Assembly (NCBI GenBank): GCA_947683425.1
Contig: CANTUQ010000077.1
Span: forward strand, 3,088,501-3,152,500
DNA: 64,000 bases
Direction: 5' to 3'
From: Excoecaria cochinchinensis
Lineage: Eukaryota; Streptophyta; Magnoliopsida; Malpighiales; Euphorbiaceae
Within the stretch, counting starts at the first letter, position 1. Every line of letters starts with the position of its first letter. Below the pieces are notes generated by a model, which saw only the letters and a list, made by a program, of their open reading frames with translations, had not been told where the DNA came from and did no database searches. This document shows positions 34,197 through 45,000 of this stretch, in pieces. A program made the position numbers and the translations under genes.

Positions 34197-35528
34197 CTAA
34201 ATTTTAACACCCCACTCCCAGCCACGTACATAGCTACGCTACAGCGGTTGTCACAACCACATATCACATGCATAGCTCCTACTAATCACATACAAATCTA
34301 TCAATATATAACATTCTAGGCCAATTAATTTCATTCACATGCAGCGAAAGACATTCATTATGCATACATAAATTCACACAGTCCGATTAAAATACATCCC
34401 ATACTGAGTTATATAATAATTAATACATGCCAACAATAGCCATTAGTTACATGCATTAACAAAATATCAAAAATCCTACACTAGGAACGGAGGCCTAATG
34501 TGTTGATCAATCCAAGATGCAGGGATGTCCTTTGGGTCACTTCTCCAATGAGCCTACATGGATTAAAAACCTGTGCTAAGAGATAACGCTTAACAGAGAA
34601 ACATTGACAAAGTATATAGAATATTCTAGCACACATATACATAGATAATGACCATTAATTTAACATAGTGTATATGGCACCGTTCACATTTCATGTATAT
34701 ACACATAACATGCTTGTATCATCATAGATAGTACACTATTAGCAGTTATAAAGAATAACAATAAGTTATAACACTTGGCCTATCAACTCATGATAAGAAT
34801 ATGAATTGCAATAAATCGTATTATATCACATCGCATCATGAATACATATTTATAAATATATACAAACATATTCATTAAATAATTTCCTTTGTTATTAACC
34901 CTTGCCTGCATTTCAATAACGTGGATAATCGGGTATCGCATTTGTACTTGAGAGCACGATAAATTCAATTGAATCAGTATATACACATTTATCGCCTTGG
35001 TACCAGGGGGTACAGAAATATTCAATATGATATTCAGTAATTCGCCTTAAGGAATCCAAATTGGATTCAAATTGCATTGGTGATTCCAAAGGAATCAGAC
35101 GTATTTGGCTGCAACACTTAGACCCTATAGGCATGCCTATCTATCCACTACTTGACTTGCAGGCTAAACATTATTAAGTCCAATTATTAATTCAATCCCT
35201 CTTATATCAATAACATGGTATTACACATGAGCAAGACAACATGTTTCATCAAGTACACACACTTATGAGTTTTAAGAATAAACTCACATTCATACAATGT
35301 CAATAACCCATCTTATTAAATTAACAAGACAACTTATAAACAAACATCAAATAACATTCAAGTTATTGAACCACTTCCTTAATTATATAATTGCACCCAC
35401 TATGTTAGTTCATAGTATTTAGAACTTAATAGTCCTTATTAAATGATGCTAGATTTAGTTGATAGTTGCTTAAATAATTGTATAACAATCATGAAGGATT
35501 TGGAAATCTGTTGCAAAAATAGGGTACC

Positions 35529-35861
35529 TCACGGTCACAACCACTTTTGTTGCCACCGTGACATACTCCATTCTCCTGGATAGAATGCAACTCTTGGTAC
35601 CTCACAGTCACAACCACTTTCGTTGCCACTGTGACATACTCCATAAGTCAGGCAAAATGCAAGCCATGGTATGTCACGGTCACAACCACTTTTGTTGTCA
35701 CCGTGACATATCAAGTTCATCACGGGCAGAAAGGAACTCATGGTATCTCACGGTCACAACCACTTTGGTTATCATCGTGACATATCATCCTTTATAAGGC
35801 AGAATGCAATCCTTTTATATCTCACAGTCACAAACATTTTGGTTGTCACCGTGACATATGA
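35529..35861 (-). repeat. Array of five 73-bp hairpin units
   Basis: Units near 35529, 35602, 35675, 35748 and 35823. Each pairs TCACGGT with ACCGTGA across about 20 bases. Unit 2 reads TCACAGT with ACTGTGA, a paired change that keeps the stem. Two CAGCTGTG sites follow at 35875-35910. Confidence 0.85.
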
Positions 35862-37425
35862 AAAAATGCTAAATCACAGCTGTGCCTTACCAAAATACAG
35901 CTGTGCAACTACTCAACTTCTCAATCAAGCTTAAGGATTCCAAATCCAATTCATGTATCAAAATAAGCATCACCCACACAACTAATTTATGTCCTCATAT
36001 TCATTAACTTCCCAACCATGAACAATTATAACACATGTGAGTTTTCATCTAAGAACACATAATCACACATTCATCCCATGCTTCAAAAGTCCTCTTTACA
36101 CATTTAGTTATTTAATTAAGCCATTTAGCCTCATACCAACATTTGAACATAACAAGATTTATCCTCACATTCAAATTCATACAAAGCATAATAACACACA
36201 ATAATAATAACTCATGATTTACCAAGTACACTTTAAAATAATGTTTCAAACCTCAAATCCTTTGCTCCTCTCAAGAAATCACTTGGTGCTTGGCTCACCA
36301 ACCTTGGCTTTCCCTTTGTCCCTCTTAGGTTCTACCACTACAACCAAGACCCATATTTTCCAAAAATTGAAAGCAAGAATCAAAATCTCATTTCGAAGCA
36401 CAATATAAGAATATGGAAGAGAAACAGTTTCGGGTAGAATGTCTTACCTACCTTTTAGGATGAACACATATACTCACACATGCAACTCTTCTAGACCTCT
36501 TAAATGTAGTAGAATTTTCACTTGATACACCAAGAGGAAATGGAGGAATGAAGAAGAAGAAGAGAAAATACAGAAAATGAGAGAAAGATGGAGGAGGAGA
36601 CATTTTAAGAGAGAGAAGGAAAACAGAAAATGAAAGAAGGAGGTGGGGAGAAGAAAGTTGCCGCCCACATGCAGCCACTCCCAACAACTCTCTCTCCAAC
36701 ATGCATTGTCCTAGGTGGCAATTTTACAAAAATTGATCATGGGCTCTACTACAAATCTGCCCTTTCTAATGCAATTATGTCCTAAAGCCCAATTGAACCC
36801 TCTTATGTGAACTAAGCCCACCTTCCTTATTAATCTTAGTTAAGCCCAAATGCAAACTTGATTTCTTAAGCCCATTTGACCCATGCAAAAGTAAACCAGC
36901 CCACTAACAATATTTAACCCAATACATTTTAGTCACTTAAACAATTTCAGTTATGTAATTAAGTCCCAATTGAACCCACATTAAATTCAAAATTTTAGAG
37001 TTCTACAACATGCCATAAACTAACTCACACAATTAAACACATATTACTCCTAGGGTGACATACGTGCTATTATATCCTTAGTTTCCCTTGATTCTCCACA
37101 TAAAACAAACCCAAAATTTAGAGTTCAAATCAAAATAACACTTATCCTCCACTCACGTGAAGAAGAAGAAGAAGAAGAAGAAGAAGATGATGATGATGAA
37201 GAAGAAGAAGAAAACTAATCACTTACCTTAACAACTCTTGAATTTGCCAAAACTCACCAAAATTATAGCAGCTAGAGAATAGATTGAGACAAGGAAGAAG
37301 AAGAAGAAGAAGAAGAAGAAGAAGAAGAAGAAGAAGAAGAAGAGAAGAAGAAGAAGAAGAAGAAGAAGAAGAGTATAAGGAATGTGAGAGAGAGGAGAGC
37401 AGATTTCTCTCTATTCCTTTTATAC

Positions 37426-37434
37426 CTCTTCAAT
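37426..37434 (-). promoter_or_regulatory. TATA box of element E LTR
   Basis: TATAAAAGG on the minus strand, about 470 bp from the LTR start and 200 bp before the candidate splice donor at 37226. Confidence 0.55.
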
Positions 37435-37901
37435 CCATTCTTATCTCTTATGCCAAGTGTCACCTTTTAATTGGTCCAATCTAGATTTTTATGTCAAACC
37501 TCCCTTCTAATCCTCCATCCTTTTTCCTTTCCATCAATTGGCATATAACTTATCTATTTCAAATCTTAGGGCACATAATTAATTTTATTCCTTCAATTTA
37601 GTCCACACTTATGAAATATCCAAATTACCCTCAGTCTTTTTAATTAATACCAAATACATCCTTTACTACAATTAACCATTTGCATCACCCAGTTACATAT
37701 TTTCTGTCACCAAAATAATTCTCTTGATGCTATTTAAGGCATAACAATATAATTATCCAATTTACCAAAACTTGTCGAAACTTTTGAATTAATAACGGTT
37801 GTGTCCTTTTTGACACTTCCATCGCTAAATCAAAAACATTCTATTTCCGCTACACCTTAAACTTGTCAAAATCTTACTAGGGTGTATTTTGGGGTGTTAC
37901 A

Positions 37902-38698
37902 AAAATTTTGCTTATGAAAATTGATTTTCTAAAACTCTTGATTTCTTAGGAAATATTTCCAACCGAGAAATTGCCAACCCCTTACCTCGATCCTCAGCTT
38001 GTTATTTATAAACTAACAGAGGATAAAGATAAAAAAAATTTAAATCTTTTTAAAATTCAAATTATCCTTACAGATAGATATCAAATCTTTTTTGAATTCA
38101 AAAGGATTTCAGAAGATAAAATCAAATCTTTTTTAATTCAAATTAGATTTGGAAGATAAATCAAATATTTTTGAATTAAAATTAGATTTTAGAAGATAAA
38201 ATCAAATCTTTTTGAATTCAAATTAGATTTGGAAGACAAAATCAAATCTTTGATATTTATCCTAAGGATAAACATTAAGAAAATTGGAATTTTTCTACCA
38301 AAATGCCGCCAGGCATCGACCGATGGGCGTCGGTCAAAGGGGCAACCCGATTTTTTGAGCGACGGGCACATGCTCACTTGAAGGATAGGCATCCCTCGCC
38401 TGCGCGAGCAACGGGCACCGTATTGCACTAGGCAGCAGGCGTTCCTTGCCTGCGCGAGCGACGGGCACCCCTCGCCTGTGCGAGCAACGGGTGCCCACTC
38501 GCACTAAGTGATGGGCGTCCCTCGCCTGTGCGAGCAACGACCACCCTCCCGCACTAAGCAATGTGTGTCCCTCGCTCAAGAGGGCGATGAGCACCCACTC
38601 GCGTAAAAGACAACCGTCACTCTTTCACCTATAAAACAAGAACCGATATCTTCATAGGCTAACCTTGATCTGGTCTCCCTTGGGACTTAGTGTCTACA
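37902..38698 (-). repeat. Tat-like LTR fragment with tandem repeats
   Basis: No gene. On the minus strand it begins TGTAGACACTAAGTCCCAAG at 38698, the usual start of Tat/Ogre-type LTRs. 38290-38600 is a GC-rich array built on GCGAGCAACGGGCACC and CCCTCGCCTG. 38090-38260 repeats an AT-rich unit of 45-50 bp around AATTCAAATTAGATTTGGAA. The fragment is cut by the E LTR at 37901. Confidence 0.5.
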
Positions 38699-39484
38699 CT
38701 CTTATATTAAAAATAATTATTTAATAAATTCCATTTCCTCAGTAGGATCCAAGATTTCCACTTATATTTCTTTACAAATTACAATACAATAAAATATACA
38801 AAAGAATTGTAAAGAGTGGCCCAAAAGAAAAACCAAGGGGAAGTGGGGCTGTTACGAGTTGCCACCGTTGTGCCGAGTCGTGACAGGAGTCGACACAGAG
38901 GACACTCGTGCCGAGTCTGCACCATTGTGCCGACTCAGTATGGATTCTGCACAGGGGCAGATTCTGCTCCGAGTTTAAGAATTGATTTTGGATTAGAATA
39001 TTGCATTTTTTGGCAATGTGGTCTCATAAACTTTTGTTCTCCTGTGTCTTATCGTTTTAGTGGTACCAATTACACATCATTTGGACTTCTACAACACCAT
39101 ATGTGATTAAAACAATGAAACCAGATCCTTTGACCCGGACAGAACAGATAACCTTTGGTTTTATCTAATTATGGGTCCCTTAGAGCTAAAATTAGCTCAT
39201 GGACATTTCAATGACTTTCGTAGCGATGGAAGTCACGGTTCAAATTCCACCAAAAACATATCATTTAGAGTTCTTTAGGTAGAGATATAGCAAAAACACA
39301 GAGATGGGGTCAAGTGAACTCTAAGATTACATTTTGATACACTAACACCTCATGTCACTAACATTCATTTTTATACAAAAAAAAAATGTACAAATCATCA
39401 TTCCAACAATTTTTCCACAACCAAATCACACAAAAAATCTATTCAATTCATCATAAGCAAATATATAAGAATTTAAAGGTTCCC
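38699..39484 (-). repeat. Chromovirus LTR remnant, copy 1, part 1
   Basis: Matches 53090-53733 of the solo LTR 51933-54414, including the GAGTCGGCAC cluster (38855-38945) and the ACCAATTACACATCATTTGG block. It is interrupted by element B at 39484 and continues at 49139. Its own 5' portion is missing, replaced by the Tat-like fragment. Confidence 0.8.
39480..39484 (+). repeat. Target-site duplication of element B, left
   Basis: TTCCC, repeated exactly at 49134-49138. Confidence 0.9.
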
Positions 39485-41947
39485 TGTCACACCCCGTTTG
39501 CCCCCTAGTAGAATGAGCCTGTCTGTATGAGCATGCATGTGCATGTGTTCAGCATGTCATAAGGGTATTTTAGTAAAAATGTATGTTTTTGGGTTTATTA
39601 TTATGTGGGTGCATACATGGCATTAGTATGTGATTTAATTGGGAATTGCTTGCGTACATTGGAGCATACCATTGTAGGGTGTTTTTAGTTGAGTTTGCAT
39701 TAGATGTGTGTGATGTGTGGGGTTAGGGTGTGAGTGAGTAAGTTCCACCACCAAGAAAATGACATGTGTATTAGGTTAGGGAAAATGAATAAAGAAAAGA
39801 AGTAGGAAAGAAGAGAAGATCAGATTTACGTTCTTCCTCTTCAACCTTCATCTTCTTCCTCCTTTTCCCTTTCCTAAATACTGCTAACTGTTAATCAAGT
39901 TGTGTTGTGGAGATTGCTCACTCTTGCTTCTAACTTGGTAAGTACATATCTTTGTCCTTGTCTTACTGTAATTCTTCTTCTTCTTCCTTGAGCTTAGGTT
40001 TAACTTAGAGTTGCATTATTGAATGTTTGTGTTTAGCTGAGACTCCTCGCGATCCCAAAGGCAAGGAGATTGCTGGGAGCAGTGGGACTAAGTGAAGAGA
40101 AGCTTAGATTTCAGGTTTGGGAATAATTGATTGTGAATTGTGTGATTTTGAGTTTACTGTAAATTTCTAGGGTTTATGTTCTTGAAGAATTTGAATGCAT
40201 ATATACTTGATTTGGTTGTTTAAATGCTGAATTGAGTTGTATATATGTTGCTTATATTGTTTGAAATGTTTACTGGAAGGTAAGAACAGGTTTGATTGGT
40301 TTTGAATCAAATTCGGGATGGATTTCTGGGTTCTGAGAGTTCTGGAAATGGGAAAATCGCATTTCTGTTGAAGTTCCCATTTCCAGATCGTATGTCGCAT
40401 GACTAGCCAAGGAAGAGAGACCGAAGGTCATGAGACGTGACCTTCGGTCACGACTCGTGACCTGCCAGTTTGAGGCCAGTCACGAGTTGTGGCTGCTGTC
40501 ACAGCTCGTGACCAGCTAAAATGAGGCCAGTCACGAGACGTGACTTCCAGTCACGCCTCGTGACCAGCCTAAGATAAGGCACGTAGCGTGATAGCTGAAG
40601 AAGTAGCCAGTCACAAGACGTGACTCCCAGTCACGTCGCGTGACCAGCTTGAGCGTCGCGTGATCAGCGAGATCACGCCGCGTGATCTGCGAGGGACGAA
40701 GCAAGTCATGAGGCGTGACCTCAGTCACGTCTCGTGACCTGCCTTGTGGGGAGGCCAGTCACGCCTTGTGACCAGCCAACCTCACCCGTTACCCCCGTTC
40801 AGCCCTTTTTCCGAAATTTCCCGACTTTTGACTCAGAAATGAGTTTGGTGTTTCTTCTGAATGGACTTATATTGCGGTATGATGCATGCCATACTTTTAC
40901 ATGCTTTGATATAAATGATACCATGAATTTCTGATGAATTCTATTGCGTACCCTGAAATGTGATTTGAATGATGCTTAACCTGCTAGAGTCAAGTAAGTG
41001 GATAGTTAGGCATGCCTAATAGAGTCTTTAGCTACAGCCCTCAGTTCAGTTTGGACCCCGATCAGGTCCCCGTTTGGTTCCTCGCGAACCCTTTAGTATT
41101 AGGATCTTGTTTAAGATCCCCTCAGTATACAAATAATGTGTTTGAAAAAAATATGAATGACTTTTGATTTGTACCTGTGAGGTACCCTCAGTATTCGATT
41201 CGTACCCGTAAGGTACCTTCAGTACACTCGTTATCCACTATCTAGAGTCAGCAGGTGTTCTTTAAATGTTTAATAAAATTGTTCTGATCTGATTTGGCTA
41301 TTAAATGGAATATCTGAATGAGTTTAATGATGAAACACATGCTGGATTATTCTAGAATGGATACGATTATGAGATACTGATTGCATGGCTTTTAAATATG
41401 AGCATGTCTATATGGATTATGTTATAGCCTTTGCATTCTGCCATTGTGAATGTGTTATGCCTTGACGACCATTGTGAATGGCCGTCCATTATTTATGTGT
41501 GTTTCCCCACTAAGCGTTTATCGCTTAGCACGGTGTTTTTACCCGTGCAGGTGCGGAAGAAGTTTTGCTTTGAGAGAGTCGCCGTCATCAAGCCAACACA
41601 GAAGGGTTTTAGTGTAGGGCTCAGTTTTGTATCAGTGATGATTCTTTTTGTATAGAACTCTCTGTATCAGTTTTGTTTCAGCTTCCGCGTTTGTAATTAT
41701 ATTTTGGATATGTAATATTATTTTGTATCAGCTAGTTGATCAGAACATTATTGTAATGCTTTATTATATTAATGAATGATCAGCTATTGCTTTCCTTTCT
41801 GTAAAGTTTTAATTATACCGTATTTCTGTATATATGTTATGAATGAATGTATGTTTTACTTTGTACTTGCTTCGTGGCACCTTTACTCATACGGCATCTC
41901 ACTCCTTCTCGGATGGGATCGCCTACGTATGGGAAGGGGGTGTTACA
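39485..41947 (+). repeat. 5' LTR of chromovirus B
   Basis: TGTCACACCCCG to GGGTGTTACA, 2463 bp. Candidate donor TTG|GTAAGTAC at 39938; TCACGA-type hairpin array 40425-40790. A hairpin string follows: TTAGGCATGCCTAA 41006-41019, GGACC/GGTCC 41053-41069, GGTTC/GAACC 41076-41090, GGATCTT/AAGATCC 41102-41119, GTACC/GGTAC 41171-41185 and 41202-41216. The end block has GACGACCATT/AATGGCCGTC 41464-41486, CTAAGCG/CGCTTAG 41510-41528 and GCACGG/CCGTGC 41528-41548, with a candidate acceptor at 41550. The short ORFs here are repeated in the other LTR and have no domain. Confidence 0.95.
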
Positions 41948-41952
41948 GTTTG

Positions 41953-41964
41953 TGGTATCAAAGC
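41953..41964 (+). other. Primer-binding site of element B
   Basis: TGGTATCAAAGC, five bases after the LTR. It differs from TGGTATCAGAGC (elements A, E and C) by one base. Confidence 0.88.
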
Positions 41965-42077
41965 ATAGGTTTAGGCGTTTCTGGGTGTTGTTGTGTAGTT
42001 ATGATTTTTCTGAGTTGCTTAGATGTGAATGAGTCTAGATCTGTGTTGGCTGATACGGTTGTTTCTTGTTTGTTTAG

Positions 42078-45000
42078 ATGGCTTCTAATTCTGCTCGTGG
42101 ATTACTTGAGGAATCCGCCGAGAGTGTGAACCCTCAAGCCGTAGATCCATCGATTTTTGTGTCGGCTCAGCATGCTAGGGTCCAGCCCGAGGCCGCAGCC
42201 ATGCCCTTTGAGGCTATGTTCAGGTTGCATCAGGACATGGCTAGGGTTTTGGAGAGAGTGACTGCTCCTAGAGCACCTATGGAGAATTTGAGGAGGGCAG
42301 GAGTTGAGGATTTCTATGGCACTGGTTTGAATGAATCTGAGATGGCATAGAAATGGTTAGATAAAGTGAAGCGTGCTTTGAGAGAGATTCGGTGTCCTCC
42401 CGACCAACAGGCAGAGTGTGCGTTAGTTCTTCTGCAAGGGTCTACTTTTGAATGGTGGGAATTGGTTTGCAGGCATCCTCAGCTACCGGATCCGATTACT
42501 TGGGAGTTCTTTGAGGGTGAGTTCACAAAGAAGTATATTACTCAGACTTATAGAGAGTCGAGATGGGCGCAGTTTTTGAGCTTGAGACAGAGAGCCATGT
42601 CAGTAGCAGATTATGAGAAAGAGTTCAACAGGTTATCTCGCTATGCTCCGCGTGGGGTTATGACAGATGACTTCCGATGCAAGCATTTCGAGGCAGGGTT
42701 AAATGAGTCTTTGAAGATTGCTTTGATTTCTTTGATGTGCATACCTGGGGTTAGCTACTATCAGATTGTAGAGGCTGCTGTGAGAGCTGAGTTGTCTGAG
42801 ACTGTGATGAGAGAGAGAGCTCAGAGGAGGAACTCTTCTCGTGGAGGATCTTCTTCGGGTAAGAGATCTAGGAACCCACAGGACGAGTCATCATCTGGTC
42901 CGGCTTCTAGAGGTAGACGACAGGGTTCTGCAGCTGTATCAGGTTCTGGTAGAGGTGGTAGATCTGAGACTGCATCAGTTTGTCCTCATTGTAGTAAGAC
43001 TCATCGGGGTGAGTGTAGGTGGCTCTCCGGTGCGTGCTTCAGGTGTGGGAGTTCTGAGCATCTTTTGGCCAGTTGTCCGAGATTGCATGAGGATTCAGGT
43101 TCCCAGAGAGAGGCCAGTAGGGTCGGTTCGAATGCTTCTCAGGCTACCCGTGGTAGAGGCAGAGGTAGAGGTAGAGGTGGTCGGCATAGAGAGGGAGCTG
43201 CTTCTGAGACTGTTGAGCATCCTCCTCAGGGTGCCATTAGAGCATATGCTATGAGAGCCAGAGATGAGCAGGACGCGCCTGATGTTATTGCTGGTAAGTT
43301 CCTACTCCATGACACTGAGTTGTATGCTCTAATTGATCCTGGTTCCACACACTCATATTTGTGCACAGATAAAATTATTGATAAGTTGCATGCAGTTGAT
43401 CAGTTAGATTATGAGATTTGTGTGACCAGTCCATTAGGGCATAGTGTCAGTGTGAGTAGAGTCTTTAGGAGTTGTCCTTTGATAGTTGAGGGAGTTGTGC
43501 TTCCCGCGGATTTGATTGAGTTACCCTTCAGAGAGTTTGATTTGATTCTGGGTATGGACTGGTTGGGTAAGCATCGGGCTGTAGTTGATTGCCATAGGAA
43601 GACAGTGGTACTTCGGGATAGAAGTCAGTCTCTTGTGTTTCTGAAAGGTTTGGGTGCTAGTTCGTTGAATAATGTGATTTCTGCGATGCAAGCCAAGAGG
43701 TTTATTAGGAAAGGTTGTGAGGCTTTTCTAGCAGTTGTGTTAGATTCTAAGAGGGATCAGGTTCAGATTGAGGACATCCCTGTAGTGCGAGAGTTTAGTG
43801 ATGTATTCCCGAGCGAGTTGCCTGGTTTGCCTCCTGAGAGAGAGGTTGAGTTGTCCATTGAGATTATGCCGGGTACTACACCTATTTCGAGAGCACCTTA
43901 TCGGATGGCTCCTGTAGAGTTGAAGGAACTTAAAATTCAGCTACAAGAGCTATTGGATAAGGGGTTTATTCGACCTAGCATATCTCCTTTGGGAGCTCCA
44001 GTTCTTTTTGTCAAGAAGAAAGATGGATCCCTGTGGATGTGTATTGACTACCGACAGATTAATAAAGTTACAGTGAAGAACAAGTATCCGTTGCCTAGGA
44101 TTGAGGATTTGTTTGATCAGCTTCGAGGTGCGGGTGTCTTCTCCAAGATAGATCTTCGATCAGGGTACTATCAGCTACGAGTTCAGGATGCAGATGTGGT
44201 TAAGACTGCATTTCGGACTAGGTATGCCCACTATGAGTTTCTTGTGATGCCGTTTGGTTTGACAAATGCTCCAACGGCTTTTATGGATCTGATGAACCGT
44301 GTGTTTAGGCCATACTTAGATCGATTTGTAGTAGTGTTCATTGATGACATCTTGGTGTATTCCAAGGATGAGAGTGAGCATGAGGAGCATATCCGATTAG
44401 TTTTGCAAATGTTGAGAGAGCATCAGTTATTTGCCAAGCTTAGCAAGTGTGATTTCTGGCTTCGAGAAGTTTCATTCTTAGGTCACATTGTTTCAGCTAG
44501 AGGTATTCAGGTAGATCCAGCCAAGATTGAGGCGATAGTTGATTGGAAAGCGCCTAGAAATGTTCAGGAGGTGAGGAGTTTCCTCAGTTTAGCAGGTTAC
44601 TACCGTCGGTTCGTTAAGGGATTTTCTGTGATTGCTGCTCCGATGACTAGATTGTTGAGGAAAGGAGTCAGATTTGAGTGGTCAGATAGGTTCCAGGCTT
44701 GTTTTGATCGGTTAAAGCAGTTGCTTGTTGAGGCTCCTATTCTTACTCAACCCATCTCGGGTAAAGAGTTTGTCATTTATAGTGATGCTTCTGGAGTTGG
44801 TCTTGGATGTGTGCTGATGCAGGAAGGTAAGGTAGTGGCTTATGCTTCTCGTCAGTTGAAGCCACATGAGAGGAACTATCCGATGCATGATTTAGAGTTG
44901 GCAGCTGTGATCTTTGCTTTGAAGATTTGGCGTCACTACTTGTATGGGGAAAAGTGTAGGATCTTCTCGGACCACAAGAGCTTGAAGTACTCCCTTTCAC

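Larger units (their letters stand above)
32341..37901 (-). mobile_element. Chromovirus E, 5' half only
   Basis: Minus strand: LTR 37901-34203, primer site 34196-34185, gag 34094 to about 33000, protease 32933-32400. The sequence stops at VREFPDVFPEEFA, just before reverse transcriptase, where Tat-like leader begins. Gag and protease are more distant from A and B than those are from each other. RT, integrase and the 3' LTR are deleted. Confidence 0.85.
34203..37901 (-). repeat. 5' LTR of chromovirus E, 3.7 kb
   Basis: TGTAACACCCCAAAATACACC at 37901 to ...GGGGTGTTAAA at 34203 on the minus strand; the final CA has decayed. It has a TATA box at 37426-37434, (GAA)n tracts at 37158-37212 and 37293-37372, and a candidate donor AAG|GTAAGT at 37226. 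A 73-bp hairpin array lies at 35529-35861, the palindrome ATAGGCATGCCTAT at 35127-35140 and hairpins at 35000-35096. The CTTAGCACAGG...CCATGTAG block with a candidate acceptor is near 34554. ORFs over the GAA tracts are not genes. Confidence 0.85.

Noticed and set aside
37272..37484. ORFs of poly-Arg, poly-Glu or poly-Ser over GAA repeats
   Set aside because: They are translations of a (GAA)n microsatellite inside the E LTR; no start context and no domain.
40167..40400. 77-codon ORF also seen at 47354-47587
   Set aside because: Same reason: duplicated because it is in both LTRs of element B.
42348..42350. Amber codon as programmed gag-pol readthrough
   Set aside because: It lies about 90 codons into gag, before the zinc knuckle, not at a gag-pol border, and element A has a sense codon there.
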